A DNA stretch of 64,000 nt from Haliclystus octoradiatus (Eukaryota > Cnidaria > Staurozoa > Stauromedusae > Haliclystidae). The position numbers and the translations under genes are program-made. The notes under the pieces were generated by a model. The model made no database searches. It worked only from the letters and a program-made list of their open reading frames with translations, and was not told where the DNA came from. Location: contig OU744446.1 of the NCBI GenBank assembly GCA_916610825.1, forward strand, positions 18,711,959 to 18,775,958. Direction: 5' to 3'. Below, in pieces: positions 53,843 through 64,000 of this stretch; the stretch's first letter is position 1; each line of letters begins with the position of its first letter.

Positions 53843-56800
53843 ATGATCACCGTGCAGTGGGTTATTGCTAATCCTTCTAATAGGAGAAAGTTTAGATCGA
53901 TTGCACGTGAAACCTGCGGTTATTCGATGGAGCCAACGGAAGGAGAAGAGATTTGTTTTGGTTTTGTACCTCAAACATATCCTGGTGAGTTTATTTCTTC
54001 ATCCTAGAATCATGTACGTAGTATACTAGGATCTAATTAAACGTCAAATGCGCATATTTTGCAAAACTTGCATTTATAATATAGTTAGAGAAGTATGCTA
54101 GCTAGCCTATGCCCTAGGCCCTAGTTTCTAGTTATAGCTAATTGGACTTTCGAGCAGATCATGATATATTATGTTATCAGATATTTTCAAAATTCTTAAA
54201 TGCTTGCATCCTGTAATTTTTTTGCCATTAGAAATACAAAAAGTTTGACCATCATTTAGACGAATCATTTGGATCAAATGTGATGTTTTAGGCCCTACGG
54301 TAATCCTATCAATCATTGATTAAAAAATTATCTAAATGAGTAAAATACGTTTGAAGCACGTGTTAAATGTAGGTCTAGGCCTCAAATATTTAAGATAAAC
54401 ACTACAAGCGGTGCTATAAGTTACTTTTCAGAGAAAGCATCAGTTACTAGTTACAATCGTTACGTTTAGTTGGGTTTAAAAAATAAAATTCAAAATATTA
54501 ATTAAAAAGTAACTAGTTATATAGTGAGTTTCCTTTCCCGTTACTTTTTCTAAATAAATCCAGAAATATCCAACAGAAGTAATGAGACATATGATCAGAA
54601 ACATATATCAATATTGATCTTTAATTTGATCACATGCAATATACAATTATCTAACAATCGTATACACGCTCACACTCTAGCTGTATGTGAATAGTATGAA
54701 TACTTTATTCAGGATAATTCCATACTCGTTATACATTAGGGCATCGCAATGAGTCCCGGGAAAACCGGGACTCAGACCAAAAATGGAGTCCCGGGAAAGC
54801 ATTTCGAGAAAATTTTCCCAAAAATTTTTATAAAAATTTTCAAGTTCTTTATGTTTATGAAATCATTATTTTCGACTTGATTTATATTTCATCGATATTG
54901 AAAGTATTTTATAACACTGATTGCTGCTTTTAATTATAATATTTCTGCAATGAATTGGTATAGAAGTAATTAAAATTGAATTGAGAATCTAAATCTGACT
55001 GACAAACTCCGCGTTATAAAGACCATGTGGTTTACCTAACGTTGAATAACACCAGAATATATTATAAATTAGCCGAACTGAAACCACTTTAACTCAAAAT
55101 AATATATAACAAAACATATTCAAACAATCAGCAGTGTATAATGATATCAATAGATCATTGATAGTTGAAGTTTTCTCGATTTCTTCATGTCTTTTCCACT
55201 CAACATAATTCAAAATTTCACATTCGTCTAGCAGCGTGAAATTCGATCGCGTTGTTATGGGAGCACATCCGATCAAATGGTGTTAATCAAATGGAACAAT
55301 GTTGTTTACAATTTATGTTGTGTACGTTTTTCACCGCTTTTTGTCTATGTTTAAAACTTTTTAAACATCAATAGAAATAATATTTTTGCAAAAAAGACTT
55401 TCAGAAACAACTTTATAATGAAATATAATGTGTCCAGAAAAAAAAATTTGAAAAAAGAAAATTTTGTAAAAAATTTCCGAGACCCAAACGGGTCCCGGGT
55501 ATTTAGTCCGGGAACCCGGTTAGTCATTTCCCGACATTGCGATGCCCTATTATACATTGAACTGTTTAAATCTTCTTTGAGGACCCATTACTTCAAAGAA
55601 ACTTATCTAGCCTATGCCTATAAATGTCAAAGTCGGTGTATGTGTTTGTATGTATGTTTGTATGTTTGTGTGTAATTTTTGGGAAAATTTTCTCGAAATG
55701 CTTTCCCGGAACTTCATTTTTTAGATTTTGTTTTCTGTTTCTTGCATCGGAAGAAAACGTGTCTTTCTCCTGTGATTTAGCTTTGTGTTGCGACAACAAA
55801 GCAATTTTGGCTTCTTATTTTTCACACGCGTGATCAAACTTTTGTAACTTCTGCTTTTGATATCGAATTTCACCAGGTGCCAACAAAAACAAAACAACGT
55901 CATTGAAACCTTTATTGTTTACCCAAATTATTTTTTTCAGATTTATCGACTCGCTTCTGTTATAAAACCATGTTGGCTTGATATTCTGTTTTGAATAGCT
56001 AAAAATACACCTTCTCAACACTTCAGTTACTGTAATACTAAATCAACTGAAATTAACCCAGAAACACGGGGTACTACTGACTGGGACATATTGTAGCCTA
56101 GGCCTACAGTCAATCACATTATTATTATTATTTTTATTTAATTTATAATTTATTTGAGAGATGAAGCTGAAGCTGACTAAAAGGTTAACCAGACCCTGTT
56201 CTAAATTTCGATCAATCCAAAATTCTAAAATTTCGCTGAAACGGAATTTTAGTGCATCCCTACTTTCACACCCCATTAAAAATAGCAAAAACAAAGTTTG
56301 TACATTAATCATACTCAACTGACAGAGTTTCAATTTTACTGCGATTTTGTGAAGCATTGTGAACAATTATCATTATCTTGTTTTCATTTTTAGAGTGATT
56401 TCTTCATTTTTCCTTGTGTCAAGCTATGCTTAAAAAAAAAGTTGATGCATTGCGGTGATGCTTAATTGTGAGAAAATAATGTCTGGTCTGTCAGACGGTA
56501 ACAATGGAGCCGCCCTAATATTAAACTTGTCGGATCGCAAAGAGTTTTGTGTCAGCTTTAGATTCCATAATATATATTACAGAAATAGAAATACTTTTCA
56601 AATAATGATTCCTTTTTATCTAGAAATATTTGACACAACAAATTCCCCATACATGGTGATAGCCTATAAATGTGTAATGTACCGTATTGAGGCAATGTAC
56701 CAACAGAATAATATTTGCAGGGTTTGATAAAATGGGGACCAATGTGACCACCGGTTGTTCAAAGACGGATTTTGAGAATACTTATGTGTACTGCAGGGTA

Positions 56801-57468
56801 CAGGCACAACTTTCAAAATGGAACAAACTTCATTTATTTTGAGTCTTTATTATAGATTTTTGTGTTGTTCTCTCTTCTCTCCTGGATGACATTTTTAAAT
56901 CAGTGACTTGACTAGCATGTAGGAACTCTGCATTGGTGGAAATAAATTTTAGTTGTAGCCACAAAGATATTTTGTAGACCCCTCGATAAAAGCCCACTGG
57001 GATGAAAGACTCACACAGGCTTACGCTTCCGTTGAAAATCCCTTTTAATCCTGACTGAAATATTAGAGCCAGTTAACTAGTCACATTCCATCTATCATTG
57101 TATCTTATATTGCTTTATTTATATCCTCAGGTAAACTTTGTGCTGTTGCTAGTATAAAGATGGCAACATCATCTTGTATTTCAGCTTCAGACAATCTGTA
57201 TTTCCATTGGTTGACATTTCTATTTGTTCATCGCGATTACCAAGGAACAGGTTGTGGTACGCATTTGCTGCACTCAATTGAATGTCATTGTTGGGATACG
57301 CTTAACAGGCCAATAAGGGTTGAAGCAGCAAGAAAAGCGATCCATTTCTTTGAACGAAACGGCTATAAAAAGATTGGTGAAACATTTGAATGCATTTATT
57401 CTGGATCACCGTTGTTCAGGTTTCTTCAAATAATGGAAATGGAAGTAAAAGAAGATGAAGCGTGGTAG
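53843..57468 (+). CDS. GNAT-family N-acetyltransferase, two exons, 159 aa
   Basis: Exon 1 is 53843-53984 and exon 2 is 57131-57468; donor gtgagt, acceptor cctcag. The split Gly codon (G|GT) gives FGFVPQTYP-G-KLCAVASIKM. ATG 53843 is the first after an in-frame TAA at 53834. Exon 2 carries YFHWLTFLFVHRDYQGTGCG, where Q-x-x-G-x-G is the acetyl-CoA pyrophosphate loop (motif A), then THLLHSIE, RVEAARKAIHFFERNGYKKI (motif B) and an acidic end. Length is normal for a single GNAT domain. It transfers acetyl from acetyl-CoA to an amine; the substrate is unknown. The intron contains a hAT-like element. No targeting signal is seen, so a cytosolic or nuclear enzyme is likely. Confidence 0.9.
54729..55557. 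mobile_element. 813-bp hAT-like non-autonomous element with 8-bp TSD
   Basis: The element 54737-55549 is flanked by the exact duplication ttatacat (54729-54736 and 55550-55557). Its ends are perfect inverted repeats tagggcatcgcaatg / cattgcgatgcccta. An 8-bp duplication and TAGGG ends are typical of hAT. Sub-terminal cccggg-rich blocks repeat at both ends. No transposase is encoded. It lies in the GNAT intron. Confidence 0.9.
55665..55725. repeat. Inverted fragment of the hAT-like element
   Basis: 'aaattttctcgaaatgctttcccgga' is the reverse complement of the stretch near 54790-54815 in the neighbouring element, so a second, inverted partial copy or rearranged end lies 115 bp to its right. 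Confidence 0.6.
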
Positions 57469-57674
57469 GCCGATACTTGTTATCCTATCCTGCTAGAGGT
57501 AATTTTCTTAACTTTTCTCTCACTCTTTTCAAATCAATTACTAACCTACGCATGAATTTCAATACTTAGAGTTATCCACCATGTAACTATATAAGTGGTT
57601 TGATTTTGGTAGTCCTGTAAAGACCATGAATGAATATGATATTTTGTGGTTTGTCAACTATATGATGAATAATT

Positions 57675-58100
57675 TTGTTTAACAAGACAGATTATAGATT
57701 CATTGCTTTTGCCCTATTTACTCCTAATTGTCCTATTGTTGTTACAAATGCATATTTAAATAGAAAATATTTGCAATACTTAACATATGTCATTTCTAGT
57801 TGCAAAGCATTGATCTTTTCCTCCATGTTCATTGTTCAGGTAGCACAAAAGTTTGTTTTGCTGACACAGTATTTCCTGTGTTCTCAACATCTATTCACCT
57901 ATTCACAAGGCATTGCAAAATCTCTTCAAAATAGTAACCACTTGACTTCTGAAACAGCTACTAATAATTTTTATGCGCTCTGTTTTGATTATCAGCAAAC
58001 ATTAAAACATTACTTGACTAGCTCAGTTTACTTTGATGTTCCAAAGTTTGATGGCTGGAGCGAGCCACTTCTGAATTTGCTCTATAGTTCCGGAATCTAG
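57675..58100 (+). CDS. Hypothetical ORF, 141 aa
   Basis: An open frame of 141 codons. The part after a possible acceptor (tgttcag at about 57840) has protein-like composition: AQKFVLLTQYFLCSQHLFTY, AKSLQNSNHLTSETATNNF and FDYQQTLKHYLTSSVYFDVP. I do not recognise it. It starts about 200 bp after the GNAT stop on the same strand and could be a 3' exon of an unseen gene or chance in a 3'UTR. Confidence 0.25.
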   Translation: MFNKTDYRFIAFALFTPNCPIVVTNAYLNRKYLQYLTYVISSCKALIFSSMFIVQVAQKFVLLTQYFLCSQHLFTYSQGIAKSLQNSNHLTSETATNNFYALCFDYQQTLKHYLTSSVYFDVPKFDGWSEPLLNLLYSSGI

Positions 58101-59187
58101 GATTACTACGTTTGTCGGACCCTGGCTGTACTATCAGTTTTTATAATAGTGTATATGGCTCATTATTTAATGGTCACGCTTAATTTCTAACCCAGATAGC
58201 ATGTTCATTGTTTAGGTCCCATATCAAGCAAACCAGTACCCTGTCATCTGAGCAAGCTCCCTCCCTCAGCGCGTACTTTATATATACTTCAGTATAAACA
58301 AATAAAATGAGTAAAAAATGAGACATCCGATTCTCGCTATAGTTACTCTGAGTTTCATTCCAAACGGCAATCAGGAAAGTATAGATTGTATTATTTACAA
58401 ATAAACATATCGATGCACAACTAGATGCATTGCATGACAGAATGTTACATTTAATTGGGCTAGTTTATACTGTTAGCTATTGTTTAATTATTGTCGTTTT
58501 TTTTTTCAGTTTTTGAGTTATCTTTATTTTCGTTTCCTCATTTCCTAATGAGTTCCGATCTTTTGTTTAGCAGGTCATTTTGTTGTAACTAATTATAATA
58601 TAAAGCTTTTCTAGTAAACGAAGGTTGCATTTCCTTGAAGTATTACTTAATGTCAATACTCGGAGTAGGCCTAGCGAGGACAGTGTGTCTCTTTTTTTAT
58701 TCATTTTATTTATTTATTAAAACTCTGATATTTATCATTGAGCACTATTCCTACGCAAGTGTAGACAGCTTCACATCATTATTTCTCTATTTATTAGTAT
58801 ATATATATTTCAGTTACTTTACGACACATTATACTGCAGTTATAAACCTTTATAATTAATAGTTATATTTTTACTTTATTACAGGCAAGAAAAATGAATC
58901 TTCGTCAAAATCTCCAACCAAAATGCTTTTTTCAAAGATGAATTCCTATGCTTGATAATTGATACCATTCGTGAGATGCTTCCTAAAGTTGCATTATTCC
59001 ATCTTTCGATACATTTGGTGTGTAAACTGGCTTGATGTACTTTTATCAGCAACTCAGAAGGTGGGACATCCGAACATAAAAGTGCAGGTTGTAGCCAAGA
59101 TTCCCAAGAATGTCTAAAGATATCCCTGTGCATTATTTATTTGCAAACAAAAATTGATGCAGAATAATTTGCAGTAGATGATCCGCC
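58101..59187. other. Intergenic, no gene seen
   Basis: AT-rich DNA. A frame after 'ttattacag' at 58884 and a minus-strand frame at 58879-59133 were examined; neither looks convincingly coding. Confidence 0.4.
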
Positions 59188-59681
59188 GTTATGGAATACA
59201 GTTGGTTATCCTGTGGTACTAGCATGTTATGGAATACAGTTGGTTATCCTGTGGTACTAGCATGTTATGGAATATAGTTGGTTATCCTATGGAACTAGCA
59301 TGTTATGGAATATAGTTGGTTATCCTATGGAACTAGCATGTTATGGAATATAGTTGGTTATCCTATGGCACTAGCATGTTATGGAATACAGTTGGTTATC
59401 CTGTGGTACTAGCATGTTATGGAATACAGTTGGTTATCCTGTGGCACTAGCATGTTATGGAATATAGTTGGTTATCCTATGGAACTAGCATGTTATGGAA
59501 TATAGTTGGTTATCCTGTGGCACTAGCATGTTATGGAATATAGTTGGTTATCCTATGGAACTAGCATGTTATGGAATATAGTTGGTTATCCTATGGCACT
59601 AGCATGTTATGGAATATAGTTGGTTATCCTATGGCACTAGCATGTTATGGAATATAGTTGGTTATCCTGTGGCACTAGCAT
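59188..59681. repeat. Minisatellite, 13 copies of a 38-bp unit
   Basis: Exactly 13 units (494 bp) of gttatggaat-a(t/c)agttggttatcct(g/a)tgg-(t/g/c)actagcat, ending where gttgatgct replaces the next unit. Only a few positions vary (t/c at base 12, g/a at base 26, the bases before actagcat), and unit types alternate, pointing to recent expansion. 38 is not a multiple of three, so it is not a coding repeat. Confidence 0.97.
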
Positions 59682-61147
59682 GTTGATGCTGTGATTTATG
59701 AGGCATTGAAAAGAAATTGCGATTGAAGCTAACTCAGTGTAAACAGAAGTTTATGATTTCAATTTGGAAACTGAAGTGATTGTTCCTTTTATATCTGAAT
59801 GGACCTTAATCAATGGATACATATACCTACCTACGCATGTAGTAGCTCTAAACATTGAACCATTGCGGGGACTGAAGTTTAGATACATCACTTTATTCAA
59901 GTTTGAACAAATTTTACCGTCATTACCAACTACCAATAGACCTAAAGGTTTGTATTTCTAGAGCTAAGTAGAGTATGAACATACTGCGGGACCTCTATCA
60001 ATGTTATTGATTATGACATTCTGGGATTGATATAAGACAATTCTGCTCGCTTACACGGTGGAAGTTCATTTAAATAGTAATTATAGTAAGTAATGTCATT
60101 TAACTAAAATGTAACAAATATATATGATTAACTAAGGATAGAAACAGAAAAATGGCATTTTGATTGTATTATAATAGCCCTTACCAATAATGATTGGTTC
60201 ATAGAAGAACAATAATCGATTACGCTAATTAGTCCAATAGACCTGTGCAAAAATACACTTAAACCTGAAACAAATTGCAACACAAATTCTTTTTGCACAG
60301 ATACATAGTATAATCTTCATTGAATGACATATCAAAAATCGACATAAATCTATGCTTGCAAAATTATATAATTTTGATGCTGAAGACAGTGATTTTGATG
60401 TTAAAAATCGTGATTTTCTTGCTTACGAAAACGAAGGCGCTGAGTTGTTTTTCTGCCTTAGGAACCTGGACCTGAGCTCAAAACAATGGCATAATGGCAA
60501 CCAGATTTTACAATCTTTATCTAAATTTTCGTTGGACTCTGAGCTTGAACTGCGTTTAAACCTACATAGCTTTTGCCTACAACGGATATATAATATACCT
60601 CCATCGATTTAAATAATATGATGAAAAGGTGAGTAACTGATAGCCTATCATTATTTCTTTCCTTGCTTGTTATTATTATTAAGCATAATTGTTTCAGATT
60701 CAGCATAGACTAAACATCCAATATGCCTAACGCCTAAAGGCATCCATATGAAATTATGAAGCCAATTGAAATAGACATGTTTATAGTAGGAGTTCCTTTA
60801 CTGTATTTCCTAACAGGAACTACCGTAGGCGTACTGAATAATTATACCTCGTTAGGGTAGCCATAATATTATGACATAGACATATAGGCTACTTGTTACT
60901 TCTGTGCCACAGACTCATTGCACAATAGCGACAGATGACAAGGCCTACCGTTCAAGTAGATCGAAACCTGTTGTAATATTCAAACTGAACTGTTGCATTG
61001 CTGATAAACTTTACTTTATTTAAAATATGATTAACTAACCAGTATCATTTTAGTCCACTAAACTATTAATCTCAATGATCAAGATAGAAAATATATTTTA
61101 CGTTGTTCATGTTGTGACATGTGAATTGTCATTTTGTCTGCACTGCT
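59682..61147. other. Intergenic upstream of the large ORF
   Basis: No gene supported. A + frame at 60352-60612 (acidic, 86 aa, DAEDSDFDVKNRDF near its start) matches nothing I know. An in-frame stop at 61115 closes the large ORF upstream. Confidence 0.4.
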
Positions 61148-64000
61148 ATGGCTTCTGAGATTGAAGCGTTTTGTATAATATGTAAAGAACTGTTGGGTAA
61201 CAACAGTGATGAGATTGCAAAATTGGGTGAAAAAGGCTGTAATGGAATAAACAATGCTGCTGAACGGGGAGATTTTAATTTGAAGGCATTGGTTGGAAAC
61301 AGAGTGCACATAGAATGCAGGAAAAAGTATGTAAATAAATTGTTAATAGCCAGAGAAAAAAAGATTGACAAATCAGCACAAATAATACCTTCTGGGCAGA
61401 AATTGTTAAGATCTGAATTAAAAGTATTTAAATTTGGTACTGATTGTTTTTATTGCGGAGAAGAAGTGTCATTTACAAGACAGATGCACCGGAAGTCATT
61501 TTGTGTCAGAGTGCTAGAAGTTAAGGATGCTGTAATGGGAGCATGTATGAAAAGAAGCGATGAATGGTCCAGGATTGTGAAAGCAAGATTGGAGTCTGTT
61601 ATTGATTTACCCGCAGCTGATGCCTTGTACCATCAATCTTGCAGTGTCAATTTTAGAACACAAAAAGGCGTACCGCTACAATTTGACAATGAACCAGCAG
61701 CTAAGAGGAGAAAAAGTGGAAGACCTGAAAACCATGGCAGGCGTGAAGCATTCTTGAATGTAGTCAAATTTCTTGAAGAGCATGATGATGAGCAAATTAC
61801 AATAAATAGTTTAATTGAAATAATGGCAATATATCTTGCTAATACATCAGATGAAGAACCATATAGCCGCACTTATATGAAAAGCCAACTGATTGAATAT
61901 TTTGGTGATAACATCTTGATCACTGCAGTAGATGGAAAGTCAAGTGTTGTAACGTTGCGCAAGACTGGTTATGCAATTTTACAGCAGTTTCATGAATCTA
62001 ATTGTAATAATACTACTTCAGAAAAAGAAAGTATAATTGTAACTGCTGCAAAACTAATTCTAAGTGATATAAAATCCATCACCTCTTCCCATGACTTTTA
62101 TCCCTCGAGTAGCACCGTAGAAAATGTTTCAAACTGTTTGGATTTTCTACCAGAAACTTTATTAATATTTTTGAAAACCATGATTGAATCAAAACATTCT
62201 GATGTGAAAATTGCATCCATTGGTCAAGCTTTGATGCAGGCATCAAGACCCCGAGCTATCTTGGCCCCTTTGCAAGTTGGTCTTGCTATTCAGTTACAGC
62301 ATAGATATGCATCTAGAGTACTTATTGACTCTCTGTATTCTCAGGGATTTTGTTCTTCATATGACGAGGTTAAAAAATTTATAAACAATGCTGCCGTTTA
62401 TCAAGAAACAAAAATTCCCAATTATGATAATGAATTTATACAATATGTTGCTGATAATGTCGATCATGACATTAGAACTATTGATGGCAATAATACTTTC
62501 CATGGAATGGGAATGATAGTCACTATCACTCCTGGAAGTTTATTAGATGTATCAGTACCACGAAAAAATATTAAACCTGTAGATGTTGCTATTGCTGGGA
62601 AGCTTGATATTTTTTATCAAAACGTGGTTGTCCCGTGTAAAGAACAAAATAAATATATAAAGCGTAAGGTGATAAATTTTATCAAAGATGAAACTTTTAA
62701 TTTAGAATTATTGTTCAAATCGTCTGCATTGTTTGGTGAATTACGTCCTTCATGGTCTGGCTTTATGCAACATATACATAATGGTTCAACTCATCCTGGA
62801 AAATCATCTGTATTATTTCTACCTATGATAAACATGAAATCAACTGATGCTACATGTATATTTTCTACATTAAAATTTATTAGCAAACATGCACATTTTC
62901 ATAACACTACAGCCATTTTAACTTTTGATCAACCGTTATGGTGGAAAGCGTATCATATAATTCGCAATGAACCTGAGGGTAGTGACTTGAGCAATATATT
63001 TTTACGTCTTGGTGGTTTTCATTTAGCTATGAGTTTTCTTGGTAGTATAGGACATTTGATGGGTGGATCTGGTATTGAAGAGATACTAAATTTAATTTAT
63101 GCTCCAAATGCTGTAAAACATATGCTTACAGGCAAAGCAATTTCCAGAGCAATTAGAGGTCATTTTTTGATTGATAATGTATTGAACATTTTGCTATTTG
63201 CTGATATTTTCAAATTAAATAATCAAAACAGTGAACAATCTGATGCTAGCATTTCAACAGATTCAGTTACTTCTAAAGATGATTTATATGAACATCTTGT
63301 ACTTTCTGTACATAAAACTGAAGATATTGAAAAACTGAATGGGTTATATACCAAATTAATGTCAAATGAGCTTTGTGCCACCAAAGTAAATGAAAACAAA
63401 ATTTTTGGTGATATTGCTCAAAAATTGGAAAATTTAAAGAAGACCATGTCGGGAGACCGTACTGCTTCTTTATGGTTGATGTACATGGATATGATAGATC
63501 TTCTGAAATTATATATTAAAGCTGAGCGGCTAGGGAATTGGTTGATTCATGTACAAACTATGTCTGAAATGATCCCTTACTTGATTGCTACTGGTCATAA
63601 CCATTTTACTAAATCAATAAGACTATATTTGCAATCAATTGATAATTTTGAACAAGAAAATCCAGAAATGTACAAGACATTGAAGGAAGGTTACCATGTT
63701 GTAAGAAGGAGTGACAGAGAGTGGTCAGGTATTTGGACTGATTTGGCAATTGAGCAGATTTTGATGCGTAGCCTGAAAACAAGTGGTGGCTTAACTAGAG
63801 GCAGTGGCTTTGATGAGCAGCAAAGATTGTCATGGATTTTATCTATGCCAGCATGTGCAGAATTCAATAGAGTAATGCTAGAACTTACAGGTGTGGGTTA
63901 TAAAACTGGTGAACAGAACAAAGATTTGTCTGAAGCTAGACAAACAAAAGATTTATGTGACTTAAAAACGATATTATACGAGTTGTATTCACGAAATCCA
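61148..64000 (+). CDS. Large uncharacterised zinc-module protein, 951 codons, open at window end
   Basis: An uninterrupted frame from ATG 61148 (in-frame TGA at 61115, no ATG between) to the last base, with no intron. Two C2HC modules lie at the N-terminus: C9-x2-C12 with H54-x2-C57, and C100-x2-C103 with H162-x2-C165 (H114 and C119 may add ligands). A basic AKRRKSGRP stretch at 185-193 could be a nuclear signal. The core has conserved-looking blocks: RPRAILAPLQVGLAIQLQHR (about 370-389), NTFHGMGMIVTITPG (about 453-467), WSGFMQHIHNG (from 536), FLPMINMKSTDATCIFSTL, LRLGGFHLAMSFLGSIGHLM (619-638), YAPNAVKHMLTGKAISRAIR (from 651) and RRSDREWSGIWTDLAIEQIL (from 853) with GGLTRG (about 881-886). 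I recall similar multi-copy, unnamed predicted proteins in cnidarians and other invertebrates, but know no function. A clean frame this long argues for selection or recent amplification. Confidence 0.9.
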   Translation, partial: MASEIEAFCIICKELLGNNSDEIAKLGEKGCNGINNAAERGDFNLKALVGNRVHIECRKKYVNKLLIAREKKIDKSAQIIPSGQKLLRSELKVFKFGTDCFYCGEEVSFTRQMHRKSFCVRVLEVKDAVMGACMKRSDEWSRIVKARLESVIDLPAADALYHQSCSVNFRTQKGVPLQFDNEPAAKRRKSGRPENHGRREAFLNVVKFLEEHDDEQITINSLIEIMAIYLANTSDEEPYSRTYMKSQLIEYFGDNILITAVDGKSSVVTLRKTGYAILQQFHESNCNNTTSEKESIIVTAAKLILSDIKSITSSHDFYPSSSTVENVSNCLDFLPETLLIFLKTMIESKHSDVKIASIGQALMQASRPRAILAPLQVGLAIQLQHRYASRVLIDSLYSQGFCSSYDEVKKFINNAAVYQETKIPNYDNEFIQYVADNVDHDIRTIDGNNTFHGMGMIVTITPGSLLDVSVPRKNIKPVDVAIAGKLDIFYQNVVVPCKEQNKYIKRKVINFIKDETFNLELLFKSSALFGELRPSWSGFMQHIHNGSTHPGKSSVLFLPMINMKSTDATCIFSTLKFISKHAHFHNTTAILTFDQPLWWKAYHIIRNEPEGSDLSNIFLRLGGFHLAMSFLGSIGHLMGGSGIEEILNLIYAPNAVKHMLTGKAISRAIRGHFLIDNVLNILLFADIFKLNNQNSEQSDASISTDSVTSKDDLYEHLVLSVHKTEDIEKLNGLYTKLMSNELCATKVNENKIFGDIAQKLENLKKTMSGDRTASLWLMYMDMIDLLKLYIKAERLGNWLIHVQTMSEMIPYLIATGHNHFTKSIRLYLQSIDNFEQENPEMYKTLKEGYHVVRRSDREWSGIWTDLAIEQILMRSLKTSGGLTRGSGFDEQQRLSWILSMPACAEFNRVMLELTGVGYKTGEQNKDLSEARQTKDLCDLKTILYELYSRNP

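Noticed and set aside
59188-59681. CRISPR-like regular repeat
   Set aside because: Units are directly abutting with no spacers, and the genome is eukaryotic; it is a minisatellite.
60352-60612. 86-codon acidic + frame
   Set aside because: No recognisable motif, no clear splice or promoter context; could be chance.
61079-61872. Three minus-strand frames of 76-80 codons at the right end
   Set aside because: Antisense shadows of the large + strand ORF starting at 61148.

Overview
The window is from an AT-rich metazoan nuclear genome. It has spliced genes with GT-AG introns, abundant microsatellites, LTR and non-LTR retrotransposons, cut-and-paste transposons, a Crypton and a tRNA-derived SINE. 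The mix of a SUEL-type lectin, an intron-rich SLC22 transporter, a TTAGGG-type interstitial telomeric block and THAP/YqaJ transposons fits an invertebrate deuterostome. An ascidian tunicate is my best guess, not something proved from the sequence.

Layout. 1-3.2 kb is repeat-rich intergenic DNA with one small foldback, one long inverted repeat and one MITE-like element. 3.27-5.04 kb (+) holds the last three exons of a two-domain SUEL (rhamnose/galactose-binding) lectin; all splice phases agree. 5.67-14.93 kb is a nested transposon cluster. Its outer layer is a decayed ISL2EU-type THAP/DDE + YqaJ element with matching terminal sequences. Inside it are a structurally complete, apparently young mag-like Ty3/Gypsy element (76-bp identical LTRs, 5-bp target duplication, intact 1419-aa ORF) and a BEL/Pao gag-protease segment without reverse transcriptase. 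14.95-22.97 kb is a head-to-tail chain of four LINE pieces whose junctions are (TATC)n arrays. 22.97-25.93 kb is a satellite of about 180 bp per unit, split by a 1.18-kb insertion that carries a hairpin and a Crypton relic.

26.3-52.04 kb (-) is one SLC22 organic-ion transporter gene. Exons 1-5 join in phase. A terminal exon is present, with a truncated duplicate, but the exon for the segment before it was not found. Its introns hold a 0.75-kb palindrome, a chromodomain-type Gypsy relic, TIR elements with clear target duplications, a SINE, and two 0.9-kb inverted repeats that bracket exons 4-5. 53.1 kb is a LINE relic. 53.84-57.47 kb (+) is a complete two-exon GNAT acetyltransferase (159 aa) with a hAT-like element in its intron. 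59.19-59.68 kb is a 13 x 38 bp minisatellite.

The most notable gene is at the right end. A single ATG-initiated reading frame runs from 61148 to the last base (951 codons, no stop). It has two paired C2HC zinc modules and a long conserved-looking core. I recognise its general type only as a recurrent uncharacterised invertebrate protein family. It is the best candidate here for an undescribed system.
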